This document shows, piece after piece, positions 10,063 to 17,854 of a stretch of DNA of 64,000 nt. The position numbers and the translations under genes were made by a program. Every line of letters begins with the position of its first letter. The stretch's first letter is position 1. Where the stretch lies: the NCBI GenBank assembly GCA_910585375.1, contig CAJUCZ010000004.1:24466-88465 (forward strand), read 5' to 3'. The stretch is from an uncultured Alphaproteobacteria bacterium. GTDB taxonomy: Bacteria > Pseudomonadota > Alphaproteobacteria > RF32 > CAG-239. The notes beneath the pieces are model-generated. The model saw only the letters and a program-made list of their open reading frames with translations. It made no database searches and had not been told where the DNA came from.

Positions 10063-10493
10063 GGCTTGTAAATATAGATGTTGGTGATTTCCGGAATATT
10101 GGTTGTGCGATGCTCATAACCGCGTTTTTCCATACAACGGCGGTATTTGCGCGGGCTGATGTTCTCGTCATTGCGCAGGGAGTTGACAATCAGCGGCTGC
10201 GCATTCCAATAAGGAACATAGGTTGCCCAGATACCGCGGTCGGAGTGCCAGTCAGCCCGAATGTTCAGCTTTGCTTCCTCCGAGTAAAAATAATTGCTGA
10301 AGTCCGGCATCAGAACCCAATCCTCCGCGGCTCGCAAACATTCCGAGTGATCGCTGGAAAACTTTTGAATGCCGGTATTTTTCCTTTGCCAGTGATAAAT
10401 CACCTGACCTTGCGGATCATCATCGTATAGACTCCCGCAGGCGCTTAAACCCAGAATAGCGGCCATCAACCCCGCTGTCGTTCTCTTATCCAT
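10017..10493 (-). CDS. Small lipoprotein of unknown function
   Basis: The 158-residue product has a clear lipobox (GLSAC, Cys about 19), so it is probably membrane-anchored in the periplasm. The mature part is rich in Tyr, Trp and Asn. It has two Cys, in SECLRAAEDW and RRCMEKRGYEH, the latter similar to short motifs in small proteobacterial envelope lipoproteins. I do not recognise the family. AGGAAAAAAAG precedes the ATG. It converges on, and overlaps by 46 bases, the end of the efflux channel gene, and lies 9 bases downstream of the GST gene, so it is probably co-transcribed with GST. Confidence 0.75.
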   Translation of the reverse strand: MDKRTTAGLMAAILGLSACGSLYDDDPQGQVIYHWQRKNTGIQKFSSDHSECLRAAEDWVLMPDFSNYFYSEEAKLNIRADWHSDRGIWATYVPYWNAQPLIVNSLRNDENISPRKYRRCMEKRGYEHRTTNIPEITNIYIYKPQRALQGVPFNNDDL

Positions 10494-10502
10494 CTTTTTT
10501 TC

Positions 10503-11168
10503 CTAAAAGTCCAGATTCGCATAATGCTTTGCCGGCAAAATCCCTTTAATGCTGTCTTTCAAAATATCCTTAAATGCCGGACGCGATTTGATTTTTGAAT
10601 ACCAAAGTTTGGCATTGCGGTAGCTTTCCCATGGCACATCGCCGAGATAGTCCAAAATGGAAAGCTGAGCGCTGGCACTGATATCGGCAAAAGAAAACAT
10701 TTCTCCGCCGAGATAGCTCCGCCTTTCACAAAGCCAGTCCAGATATTCCATGTGAAAGTTAAGATTGTTGATACCGGTCTTCAAACGGCGGGAATCCGGA
10801 GCCAAACCCTGACTGAAACGCTTGTGGACTTTTTCAATCACCACGTTTTTGTAAACGTCGTTATAAAATTTTCCGTCAAACCATTCGCACAGCCGGCGAA
10901 CCTCGGCACGCTGTTCCGCGGTATCGGGCAATAGGCGCACTTCTTTGTCCGCGTCTTCCAAAAACTCCGAAATTGCATAATTGCCGGAGATGACTTTTCC
11001 GTCATTGATAAAAATCGGCAGTTCTCCGGCCGGATTCAACTTAAAAACATCGGGAGACATATTCCACGGCTCTTCTTCTTTCAAAACAAAAAGCATTTTC
11101 TTTTCGCTCATGGCTATTCTGATTTTGCGCGAAGCCGCAGAAAACGGATGATGTATTAAAAGAACCAT
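10503..11168 (-). CDS. Glutathione S-transferase family protein
   Basis: The 221-residue protein has the two-domain GST layout. The N-terminal thioredoxin-like fold (about 1-80) contains HHPFSAASRKIRIAM (active-site Ser region), LNPAGELPIFI (cis-Pro) and SGNYAISEFLED. The C-terminal helical domain has SFADISASAQLSILDYLG, a typical GST alpha-6 capping motif. It probably conjugates or binds glutathione in the cytoplasm; the substrate is unknown. GGAGAGACAAT precedes the ATG. The lipoprotein gene follows 9 bases downstream on the same strand. Confidence 0.88.
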   Translation of the reverse strand: MVLLIHHPFSAASRKIRIAMSEKKMLFVLKEEEPWNMSPDVFKLNPAGELPIFINDGKVISGNYAISEFLEDADKEVRLLPDTAEQRAEVRRLCEWFDGKFYNDVYKNVVIEKVHKRFSQGLAPDSRRLKTGINNLNFHMEYLDWLCERRSYLGGEMFSFADISASAQLSILDYLGDVPWESYRNAKLWYSKIKSRPAFKDILKDSIKGILPAKHYANLDF

Positions 11169-11258
11169 ATTGTCTCTCCGGAAATTGACCCCAACTTATT
11201 CTGATTATAAATTTTAATCATTAGAACAAAAAGGTCAAGTCCGGAAAGTGATTTATAA

Positions 11259-12119
11259 TTATTTTGTGTACATCGGCGGCGTTATGCTGTTGTTCAGAAC
11301 TTCAAATTCATGAATCACGTTCAGCAAATGCTTTTTAAACTTTTCCTGCACTTCTTTTTTCTCCAGATATTTTCCGAGGCGTCCGATTAAAAATGCCCGG
11401 TTTTTAGAAGCTTTGGAAACGCCGATAAAAAGCGGAATGTCCCAGATGATTTGCTTGGAAAAAGCCACATAATTGCGCAGCCCGAGCTTTGATGCTTCTA
11501 TCAGTCCGGTATAGTATCCGGTAAAGACATAGTCGATTTCTTTGGTAAAAAGTTTTTTGAACAACTCGTTCGGGTCGCGGATTTTGATAACGTCATAATC
11601 TTTCATCTGTTCGTTGACATAATCGCTCAGAATTTCTTTTTCCAAAATCGCGCCTTTAAGTTTTTTTACGTCTTCCAAAGACTTAATTTCGCCGCGGCGG
11701 GAGGGCAGGGTCATCAGCGTAATCGGATTGGAAACCGGAGCCGGCAATACATAATCAAGGCCGGCATAAAGCTTGGTGTCATGATACATTCCGAGCAAAA
11801 TATCAATGTCTCCGCTGCGCACGTCACGAATAATGCCGTTATAATCGGTCAGATAATCCATGTAGGTGACAACAGCGTTGTTTTCTTCGGCAAATTCTTC
11901 AAGCAGCTCCTTGAAAAGATAATGCCGGCGGACAAATTTCTCTTCATTGTCCTGATTGAATTCGATAGAAACATAGCCAAAGGGCGGATAGTCATAAAAA
12001 CCGGCAGCCGTCATCTGGCGTTCGGCTCTGGTATCGCTGAAATCAACCAGAGCATCGGCATTTCCCGCAGAAAACAAAACAAGAAGCGCCGCCATTATGA
12101 TTTTTTTGGGATTGTTCAT
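11259..12119 (-). CDS. Family 3 periplasmic solute-binding protein (orphan)
   Basis: This 286-residue protein has a signal peptide (IIMAALLVLFSAGNADA, about 7-23). It shows the type II periplasmic binding fold of family 3: ASGFYDYPPFGYV-like start after cleavage, DIDILLGMYHDTKLYAGLDY around 100-125, and late IPLFIGVSKASKNR. Such proteins bind amino acids or similar small solutes for ABC uptake or signalling. No permease or ATPase gene is adjacent, so the partner is elsewhere or it has a sensory role. AAAGGAATAAAT precedes the ATG. flaF is divergent, 94 bases away. Confidence 0.82.
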   Translation of the reverse strand: MNNPKKIIMAALLVLFSAGNADALVDFSDTRAERQMTAAGFYDYPPFGYVSIEFNQDNEEKFVRRHYLFKELLEEFAEENNAVVTYMDYLTDYNGIIRDVRSGDIDILLGMYHDTKLYAGLDYVLPAPVSNPITLMTLPSRRGEIKSLEDVKKLKGAILEKEILSDYVNEQMKDYDVIKIRDPNELFKKLFTKEIDYVFTGYYTGLIEASKLGLRNYVAFSKQIIWDIPLFIGVSKASKNRAFLIGRLGKYLEKKEVQEKFKKHLLNVIHEFEVLNNSITPPMYTK

Positions 12120-12213
12120 ATTTATTCCTTTAAAAAATGCAGAAAATTGTATATATCATGACTTAAACATTACACAATTATAGTTAAAAAATATTTTATA
12201 GGCCAGGTGAAAA

Positions 12214-12582
12214 ATGAATGAATCCGATCAATATTCCAACAATGAAATGCAGTCATTGTCACAGTCGGAGTTAGAAAGCAGAGCCCTCATTAATACGGCG
12301 TCCAAACTGAATTATATCAGAGAACATTGGGAAGAGGGAAAAGCCGGGTTGGATGAAGCTCTGGATAAAAACCGCAAATTATGGGCGATTATTGCTTCAG
12401 CCATGCAGGAGGCAGATTGTCCGCAGCCGGCTGACGTCCGCCAGAATATTTTGAATCTGTCTGTCTTTATATTTAAGCGTACAATTGATATTTTGACAGA
12501 CCCCAAACCGGAAAGCCTGCGCGTGCTGATTGATATTAATATGAATCTGGCAAAAGGCCTGAACCATAAAGGCATTGATTAA
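12214..12582 (+). CDS. flaF: Flagellar biosynthesis regulator FlaF
   Basis: At 122 residues this is a canonical single-domain FlaF. The core LDEALDKNRKLWAIIASAMQ (about 48-67) and the later QNILNLSVFIFKRTIDIL and LIDINMNLAKGL are the family's conserved helices. In Alphaproteobacteria such as Caulobacter, FlaF works with FlbT to couple flagellin production to assembly. Here it is a single gene 10 kb from the other flagellar genes, with its own leader (AGGTGAAAA) and its own terminator. The sequence is the reference that identifies the tandem FlaF at 1918-2583. Confidence 0.9.
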   Translation: MNESDQYSNNEMQSLSQSELESRALINTASKLNYIREHWEEGKAGLDEALDKNRKLWAIIASAMQEADCPQPADVRQNILNLSVFIFKRTIDILTDPKPESLRVLIDINMNLAKGLNHKGID

Positions 12583-12609
12583 TCGGTGATTAAGTAAAAA
12601 AGTTTTACC

Positions 12610-12637
12610 AGCCCCGACTTACTTGGGGCTTTTATTT
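12610..12637 (+). terminator. Intrinsic terminator of flaF
   Basis: The stem AGCCCC/GGGGCT is followed by TTTATTTTT, 28 bases after the flaF stop codon. Confidence 0.85.
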
Positions 12638-12736
12638 TTCCTGCCTCACTGCCTTCAGCTGTATTCCGGATGCCAAGCCAATTCCTATGTCTCCACCACC
12701 CGCTTTTTCCCGTCAGTCTCCCCCAAAAAAATCCGC

Positions 12737-12764
12737 TTGCAAAAGTCATAGATTTGTTTATGAT
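12737..12764 (+). promoter_or_regulatory. Promoter of structured RNA unit A
   Basis: TTGCAA (12737-12742), a 16-base spacer and TATGAT (12759-12764). The same two boxes with the same spacing occur in unit B at 17638-17665, while the spacer sequence differs. The conserved context AAAAAAATCCGCTTGCAAAA lies upstream of both. Predicted start is near 12771, at the first base of the conserved RNA. Confidence 0.7.
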
Positions 12765-12770
12765 AATACC

Positions 12771-12925
12771 CGCAGTCCGGAGGCGGACTGTGGTGTCGAA
12801 AACATCTTACGAGTTAATCCGCTTTGGCGGAGTTTGGGAAATAAGCCGCTTTGCGGGCGAATAACCATAGCTGTCTCGTACAGTTTTTCGGCTCCGCCAC
12901 CCTTGTTTTAGGGTGGTTTTGTTTT
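12771..12925 (+). ncRNA. Structured RNA A: multi-hairpin leader ending in an intrinsic terminator
   Basis: About 155 bases, homologous to 17672-17829. Elements in order: hairpin AGTCCG-GAGG-CGGACT; conserved GTGGTGTC and AAAACATCTTAC; hairpin TCCGC/GCGGA (12818-12831); hairpin CCGC-TTT-GCGG; CTGT/ACAG hairpin; CTCCGCC (12892-12898); terminator CCACCCT/AGGGTGG (12897-12916) and TTTTGTTTT. GGCGGAG (12826-12832) can pair with either the local CCGC or the distal CTCCGCC. The distal helix takes two bases of the terminator stem. In copy B all these partners change together (GGTGGAG, CCACC, CTCCACC), so pairing is conserved. I do not recognise a known RNA family. It could be an attenuator or riboswitch-like leader for the HTH gene, or a free small RNA. 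Confidence 0.7.
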
Positions 12926-12951
12926 AATCAAAACTAGGAGCTAAAAATAAA

Positions 12952-13212
12952 ATGTTATCAAGAAAATATAGAAAAGAGTGGTATAAAACCTTCCGGAGTT
13001 ATTGCAATAAAGAATTAAACCGGATAATGACGGAACAGGGCTTAACAAGTACGGAACTGGCGGATCATATAGATTTTTTTGAAGGTCGGATAGAAAAATT
13101 AAAAAGAAATACCAGCCATGTGAGAATGGAAGAATATGTGTATCTGTTTTCATTTCTGGATAAAGTGTTTGAAATAAAACTTGTCGACGCCAAAGATTAT
13201 CCTTGGCAGTAA
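12952..13212 (+). CDS. Small helix-turn-helix-like protein downstream of RNA A
   Basis: The 86-residue basic protein contains a likely HTH: NRIMTEQGLTSTELADHI followed by FFEGRIEKLKRNTSHVRMEEYVYLFSFLD (about 22-66), similar in layout to XRE-type domains but divergent. AGGAG at 12936-12940 lies 11 bases before the ATG and directly after the RNA terminator. The gene is therefore expressed only by read-through of that terminator or from a promoter I do not see. It has its own terminator downstream. The unit-B partner has a different sequence but the same size and position. A role in regulation is inferred. Confidence 0.65.
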   Translation: MLSRKYRKEWYKTFRSYCNKELNRIMTEQGLTSTELADHIDFFEGRIEKLKRNTSHVRMEEYVYLFSFLDKVFEIKLVDAKDYPWQ

Positions 13213-13213
13213 T

Positions 13214-13243
13214 AAAAAAGCGGGAGAGAATCCCGCTTTTTTT
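13214..13243 (+). terminator. Terminator of HTH gene A
   Basis: AAAAAAGCGGGA, a GAGAA loop, TCCCGC and a run of eight T, immediately after the stop codon. A similar GCGGG/CCCGC terminator ends HTH gene B. Confidence 0.88.
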
Positions 13244-13249
13244 CTTCCC

Positions 13250-14129
13250 TCTTCAAAACAGAAACCCTATCACATTTCCCATTGGAGTACCGCAATCCTC
13301 AGGGCACCGTACAAACTGACGCCTCACCCGCCGGGTGTGACCGCGGGTCTCATGGCACACGTTTTGTACGGTGCCACCGGTTGTACCGGTCACCCTCTGT
13401 CTTTTTTTTATTGTCACCCTCGGGCTTCAACCCGAGGGACCATCTCACAATCGGCACAGTGCTTGTTTCCTTATGGATTCTCGGGTCGCAGCCCGAGAAT
13501 GACAGTAGAAGAAAGCCGCAGAATGACAAATGCTTCAAAGCACCATTCCCCCGTCCGGCACGGTTTGTGTGCCCTTTGCGAATGGCTTAGGTTTTGGAGC
13601 AAAAACCGAAAGTGAAACACCACTCCCCTCAAGCCTGAGGGGTGGGGGAGCGCTAAGTAAAAACAACCGCAGCTCCGGTTGTTTTTGTCTGCAAGCTCTT
13701 TGGAACATCTTGGCAAGCGAGGAAAGCGTTAGCAACCGCAGCGAGCCTAGATGCCTAAGTTGCCCCGCCCGATTACCGAATGATTTCTTAGCTTTTGGCC
13801 CAAAGAGGCGAATATTAAGTACTGAGCCTTGGAACGTAGTGATGTTTGTGGCTGCCGGCCTCCCGGCCTTTGGGTTGAAAGCTTAGAAAATGAGGTTGGG
13901 CTTGACTTTTGCCATTTATTCCTCCCCTGAAGCACATCCTCACATCCGGCATGGTTTGGGTGCCCTTTGCGAATGGCTTAGGTTTTGGAGCAAAAACCGA
14001 AAGTGAAGCACAATGGTAGAGAGCGTAGCGAGATTAATTTTGCTCTGAAACCTTAGCAAATGAGCGTAGGGCTGCCTTTTTGGTTACTTTTTGGCAGTCA
14101 AAAAGTAACAATAAAAAATAAACAACTCT
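13250..14129. repeat. Mosaic palindromic repeat block, copy 1
   Basis: About 880 bases without a convincing gene. It is built from short palindromes: CCTCACCCGCCGGGTG, CCTCGGGCTTCAACCCGAGG, TTCTCGGGTCGCAGCCCGAGAA-like, CCCCTCAAGCCTGAGGGG and GTTACTTTTT...AAAAAGTAAC. The same elements recur in the same order at 52060-52680 (for example AATGCTTCAAAGCACCATTC, then GGGGGAGCGCTAAGTAAAAA). Parts also occur at 18165-18270. Phrases such as TGCGAATGGCTTAGG and TTTGGAGCAAAAACCGAAAG are duplicated inside the block (about 13577 and 13970). Several open frames cross it but none has a ribosome-binding site or protein-like composition. It is probably a dispersed, REP/BIME-like or decayed mobile sequence. 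Confidence 0.7.
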
Positions 14130-14282
14130 ATGAAGAAAACAAAACCAGAAAATAAAAAAAGAAAAACAACGAAAAAAGAGAGGAGTAAAGAGAGCGGAGA
14201 ACAAAAGGGACAAGGGGGCGGGAAAAAGAAAGTAGTGGGGAGATCAGAGAACGGGAAGCGGAGAAGACGGTGCGGGGAGTGA
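14130..14282 (+). CDS. Lysine-rich mini-ORF in repeat element (copy 1 of 3)
   Basis: Fifty codons reading MKKTKPENKKRKTTKK and then an Arg/Gly/Ser-rich tail. It lies directly after the palindrome GTTACTTTTT-GGCAGTC-AAAAAGTAAC (14081-14107). Two further copies occur at 52685-52822 and 53063-53179, with 16 nearly identical first residues and diverging tails. No good ribosome-binding site is present and the DNA is a purine-rich repeat, so it may simply be part of the repeat and not be translated. Confidence 0.25.
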   Translation: MKKTKPENKKRKTTKKERSKESGEQKGQGGGKKKVVGRSENGKRRRRCGE

Positions 14283-14490
14283 TAGGGCGGAAAGAGAGCG
14301 GAGAACAAAAGGAACGGGGAAGCAGGAAAAAGAAAGTAGCGGGGAATGAGGAAAAAGAGAGGAGAAAAAACGAAAGAGGGAAAAAGGAAAAATGCGGGGA
14401 GTGTGGAATGAGAGGAGAGGACTAAACATCCCCTGATGAGAAAATAAATATGAGTAATGAGATAAAAGAAAATGAAGAAAACGGGATATA

Positions 14491-14514
14491 ATAAAAGGGG
14501 CAAAGCCCCTTTTA
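14491..14514 (-). terminator. Intrinsic terminator of proS
   Basis: On the minus strand, ATAAAAGGGGC-TTT-GCCCCTTTTAT follows the proS stop codon directly and ends in TTTTATTATAT. Confidence 0.85.
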
Positions 14515-16032
14515 TCAATAGGATCTGGCGTAAATCACATCCATAGTCGCCGGCTTGCCGGTCAGCAGACAAACGCCTTCACTGTTGCTCTGGTCAAACG
14601 GGATACAACGGATTGTAATCTTCATCTCTTTGAGGATTTCCTCAGTCTGCGGATCAGCACACCACTTTCCGCGGACAAAAGCAACTTTTCCGGCCTTGCC
14701 GTCGGCAATCCACTCGTTGGCCTGGCCAAAATAGTTGCGGAATTCTTCCGGCGAAGTAATATCTGTACGGATGTTTGACATTAAACGATTCTTGGCGCGG
14801 TCAAACATCTCGGATTGAATATTTTCCAAACGTGCAACAATTGAATTTTCAAATTCTTCAACGGAAAGAATCTGTTTGCCTTCCGGCGTATTGAGTTTAA
14901 GGCGTTCTTTAACCATAACTTTGCCGCCGTCCACATCACGCATGCCGATTTCGCAAATAACCGGCGCGCCTTTCTTGGTCCATTCCCAAAACTTGTCAAC
15001 GCTCTTGCGGTCACGCTTGTCAACCTTGATGCGGATTTTTTCGCCAAACGGTGCCTTTGCCTTGAGAGCGGCTTGCAGTTTGGCAATATAATCCATAATT
15101 TTGTCTTCGTCTTCCGGATTTTTGATAACCGGAATAATAACCACCTGATACGGTGCAATTCTGGGCGGAACAACCATGCCGTCATCATCGGCATGAGTCA
15201 TAATCACGCCACCGATAAGACGGGTTGAAACCCCCCATGAAGTTGTATAAGCATATTCCTGCTCATTATTTTTGTTTACAAAAGAAATATTGGCAGATTT
15301 TGCAAAATTCTGTCCGAGAAAATGTGATGTTCCGGCCTGCAGGGCTTTACCGTCCTGCATCATGGCTTCAACGCAATAAGTGTCAATTGCGCCGGGGAAC
15401 TTCTCATGCTCCGGCTTGCGGCCGGTCAAAACCGGCATGGCAAGAGTTTCTTCGCAAAGTTCGCGATACGCTTCCAGCATACGTTTGGTTTCTTCTTCGG
15501 CTTCGTTGGCTGTGGAATGGGCAGTATGGCCTTCCTGCCAGAGAAATTCGCGGGTACGCAAAAACAGGCGCGGACGCATTTCCCAACGCACAACGTTAGC
15601 CCACTGATTGACCAGAACCGGAAGATCGCGATAAGATTTGACCCATTTGGAAAACGAGTCGGCAATAATGGCTTCCGACGTCGGACGGACGATTAAAGGC
15701 TCTTCAAGTTTTGAATCCGGAACAAGCTTGCCGTCTTTCATTGATAGGCGGGAATGGGTGACAACCGCCATTTCTTTGGCAAAACCGTCAACATGCTCAG
15801 CTTCTTTCTGAAAGAATGAAAGCGGAATAAACATAGGAAAATAGCAGTTTTCATGATCGGTAGATTTGATTTTCTCGTCAAAAACGTCGCGGATACGCTC
15901 CCAAATGCCGTATCCCCACGGCTTAATCACCATACATCCGGGAGAAGACGAGTTCTCGGCCATGTCGGCTTCATTGATAACATTTTGATACCATTCAGGA
16001 TAGTTGCCTGCTCTAGTGGATTTTAATACCAT
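14515..16032 (-). CDS. proS: Prolyl-tRNA synthetase, eukaryote/archaea-type
   Basis: This class II synthetase charges tRNA-Pro with proline in the cytoplasm. The 505-residue protein begins with NYPEWYQNVINEADMAENS and has motif 2 around RWEMRPRLFLRTREFLWQEGHTAH (about 150-175). It continues with HSTANEAEEE, the anticodon-binding domain (APYQVVIIPVI, about 290) and the short C-terminal domain ending DVIYARSY. That C-terminal Tyr, the length near 500 and the lack of the INS domain mark the archaeal/eukaryotic (ProS type 3) form, not the bacterial type usual in Alphaproteobacteria. It is probably an old horizontal acquisition. I see no second proS in the window. Confidence 0.92.
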   Translation of the reverse strand: MVLKSTRAGNYPEWYQNVINEADMAENSSSPGCMVIKPWGYGIWERIRDVFDEKIKSTDHENCYFPMFIPLSFFQKEAEHVDGFAKEMAVVTHSRLSMKDGKLVPDSKLEEPLIVRPTSEAIIADSFSKWVKSYRDLPVLVNQWANVVRWEMRPRLFLRTREFLWQEGHTAHSTANEAEEETKRMLEAYRELCEETLAMPVLTGRKPEHEKFPGAIDTYCVEAMMQDGKALQAGTSHFLGQNFAKSANISFVNKNNEQEYAYTTSWGVSTRLIGGVIMTHADDDGMVVPPRIAPYQVVIIPVIKNPEDEDKIMDYIAKLQAALKAKAPFGEKIRIKVDKRDRKSVDKFWEWTKKGAPVICEIGMRDVDGGKVMVKERLKLNTPEGKQILSVEEFENSIVARLENIQSEMFDRAKNRLMSNIRTDITSPEEFRNYFGQANEWIADGKAGKVAFVRGKWCADPQTEEILKEMKITIRCIPFDQSNSEGVCLLTGKPATMDVIYARSY

Positions 16033-16269
16033 AAGTTTATTCCTTTTTTAATATGACATAATTAAAAGTCCGCCGCCCCGTTGCGGCAGACGCAGAGAGC
16101 AATCTAACAGAAATAAAACAATTTGTGAAGCCCTTATTTTTGCACAAAATTTAATGTTGTCCGGCCATGAAAATTATGATATAATAAAATTCTAAATTAT
16201 ATTAGTTTTTTTATTATTAACCTGAAACGGCTGCCTTCCGGTGACTGTTTCATAAAATATTATTAGATT

Positions 16270-16542
16270 ATGGGAACACTTTGGAATATTTTCGCGTTGT
16301 TGTTAATGATTTTTGCTGTTTATGCCGTTTGGGTCATTAATAAAGACTACGCAAAAAAAGGAGAGGCGCCGCTGAGCGGTTCGTTTTTCCTATGTTTCTT
16401 CGTCGGGATTTTTTTCCTGTATCGGTTTATGCCGGTTGCAGGATTTACCATCCCCGGTTTCCTGGACGTATGCTTAATCTCGGCAGCAATAGCCGCCGTT
16501 TGGTGGATTTGTTGCTTTGTATGGCATTCTGTCTTAAATTAA
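16270..16542 (+). CDS. Small integral membrane protein of unknown function
   Basis: The 90-residue product has about three hydrophobic segments (residues 5-23, 37-55 and 63-86: LWNIFALLLMIFAVYAVWVI, FFLCFFVGIFFLYRF, CLISAAIAAVWWICCFVW). There is one charged loop, NKDYAKKGEAPLSG. I do not recognise a family. A GAAAC/GTTTC hairpin with a 15-base loop lies about 30 bases upstream of the ATG. No strong ribosome-binding site is seen, which lowers confidence. A bidirectional terminator follows immediately. Confidence 0.55.
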   Translation: MGTLWNIFALLLMIFAVYAVWVINKDYAKKGEAPLSGSFFLCFFVGIFFLYRFMPVAGFTIPGFLDVCLISAAIAAVWWICCFVWHSVLN

Positions 16543-16580
16543 AAAACGGGATGATCTCTTTTGAGGTCACCCCGTTTTCC
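16541..16580. terminator. Bidirectional terminator
   Basis: AAAAAACGGGATGATC and GGTCACCCCGTTTTCC form a long stem. It sits between the small membrane protein gene and the convergent periplasmic protein gene. Confidence 0.8.
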
Positions 16581-16597
16581 TTTGAGAAACAAAGTTT

Positions 16598-17014
16598 TTA
16601 ATCCAGAATCTCATTCACTTCTTTAACGCTTTTGCGGTTTTCTTTGCTTTGCATCATCTCGTTGCGCATACCTTCGCGCTCCTGCCAATGCTTCATCATC
16701 AAATCGCCGCGGTCTTGCAACTGTTTCAGCATCAGGTCTTTATTATGCTGTGCCTGTGTCTTCAAAATTTCTTTATTGGCGTCAGAAAAAGTAGATTTGT
16801 TGATTTTCTTGACGGCTTTGCTGTAGTCTTCATTAATCTCGTTGGTTTCTTCGCTCATCCAGTGTTTGATTTTGGCATCTTTTTTATCCACCATTTCAAC
16901 GGCGGCTTTCATGTCTTTTTCCGTTGTGTTTTTACGTTGAGCCTGAGCTTCGGACAGGTTTGCCAGCAAAACGACCGGCAAAATTGCCGACATTACATAA
17001 AGCATTTTTTTCAT
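16598..17014 (-). CDS. Small exported helical protein of unknown function
   Basis: From the ATG at 17014 the protein has 138 residues. GAAAGGAAAAAATCTG lies just upstream, which is why I prefer this start to the in-frame TTG 18 bases earlier. A signal peptide (MLYVMSAILPVVLLANLSEAQA) is followed by a highly charged, Met- and Lys-rich helical chain (KKDAKIKHWMSEE, MLKQLQDRGDLMMKHWQERE). This is reminiscent of small Spy/CpxP-like or other periplasmic helical proteins, but no family motif is certain. Its function is unknown. Confidence 0.7.
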   Translation of the reverse strand: MKKMLYVMSAILPVVLLANLSEAQAQRKNTTEKDMKAAVEMVDKKDAKIKHWMSEETNEINEDYSKAVKKINKSTFSDANKEILKTQAQHNKDLMLKQLQDRGDLMMKHWQEREGMRNEMMQSKENRKSVKEVNEILD

Positions 17015-17263
17015 CAGATTTTTTCCTTTCAAAAGATTTCCTACGCAATGCGATATAAGCAGTAAAACTTGAAAAACAAGAAAATAAAAAAATAATTTTC
17101 TTGCAAACTAAAATTTATGGTTTACACTGAATCCATAACTAAGCTCTGTGGTCAGAGAGTGAATGCTTTTGATAATTGTTGATACCAGCACTATTGGCCA
17201 GACAGTTTCCCACAATAAGATAGTTATATTGTATCAACCTGTTATTTAATAAGGAATATCTCG

Positions 17264-17467
17264 ATGGCAACAGGAACAGTTAAATGGTTTAACAATAAAA
17301 AAGGTTTTGGCTTTATTACTCCGGATGCCGGTGGACAAGATGTATTTGTACATATTTCAGCCGTTCAAAAAGCCGGTCTGCGTTCTTTGGAAGAAGGCGC
17401 CAAAATCTCTTATGAACTTTTAACTGAAAGAGGCAAAACAGTCGCCGGCAATTTGAAACTGGCCTAG
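17264..17467 (+). CDS. Cold-shock domain protein (CspA family)
   Basis: At 67 residues this is a single cold-shock domain. It has the RNA-binding motifs KGFGFI (RNP1) and DVFVHIS (RNP2), and starts GTVKWFNNKKGFGFI. Such proteins act as nucleic-acid chaperones in the cytoplasm. AAGGAATATCTCG precedes the ATG. The upstream 160 bases lack a gene and look like a long 5' leader (repeats such as GTGGTCAGAGAGTG and GGCCAGACAGTTTCCCAC), as expected for temperature-responsive csp mRNAs; this leader function is inference. Confidence 0.95.
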   Translation: MATGTVKWFNNKKGFGFITPDAGGQDVFVHISAVQKAGLRSLEEGAKISYELLTERGKTVAGNLKLA

Positions 17468-17540
17468 GTTTTGTAAAAATGTAAAACTCCGTAATTTTGG
17501 ACAATTCTTAAATTTTAAGATAGTTTTAAGAGAATTACAT

Positions 17541-17577
17541 AAAAGCACCGGTATGATGCCGGTGCTTTTTTATTTTT
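17541..17577 (+). terminator. Terminator of the cold-shock gene
   Basis: AAAAGCACCGG-TATGATG-CCGGTGCTTTTTTATTTTT, 73 bases after the stop. Confidence 0.9.
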
Positions 17578-17637
17578 ATCATCTACATGCTCTCTCTTTC
17601 GTCATCCCCGCGTTCTCTCTTCTTCAAAAAAATCCGC

Positions 17638-17665
17638 TTGCAAAATCTTTGTAATACATTATGAT
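17638..17665 (+). promoter_or_regulatory. Promoter of structured RNA unit B
   Basis: TTGCAA (17638-17643), a 16-base spacer and TATGAT (17660-17665). Both boxes are identical to unit A. Predicted start is near 17672. Confidence 0.7.
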
Positions 17666-17671
17666 AACTCT

Positions 17672-17829
17672 CGCAGTCCGGAGACGGACTGTGGTGTCTC
17701 AAAACATCTTACAGATTTTCCACCATGAGGTGGAGTGCCTAAAATAAGCCGCTTTGCGGACGAATCATGGCGACTGTGTCTGTACAGTTTTGAGCTCCAC
17801 CACCTTAGTTTCTAAGGTGGTTTTGTTTT
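17672..17829 (+). ncRNA. Structured RNA B: multi-hairpin leader ending in an intrinsic terminator
   Basis: About 158 bases, homologous to RNA A. It shares the AGTCCG-GAGA-CGGACT hairpin, GTGGTGTC, AAAACATCTTAC, the ATAAGCCGCTTTGCGG hairpin and the CTGT/ACAG hairpin. CCACC-ATGA-GGTGG (17720-17733) replaces CCGC/GCGG of copy A. CTCCACC (17795-17801) can pair with GGTGGAG (17729-17735). The terminator is CCACCTTA-GTTTC-TAAGGTGG (17800-17820) then TTTTGTTTT. The paired positions differ from A on both sides of each helix, which is direct evidence for selection on structure. It precedes a small HTH gene, as in A. Confidence 0.72.
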
Positions 17830-17854
17830 AACAAAATTATGGAGCTAAAAAATA

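Noticed and set aside
13181..13886. Several 60-144 residue ORFs in the palindromic repeat block
   Set aside because: Composition is not protein-like, frames overlap on both strands and follow the repeats; no ribosome-binding sites.
14084..14572. 162-residue hydrophobic ORF on the minus strand
   Set aside because: It is the complement of the purine-rich repeat tail; Phe/Leu/Ser/Pro low complexity, no ribosome-binding site, and it overlaps proS.
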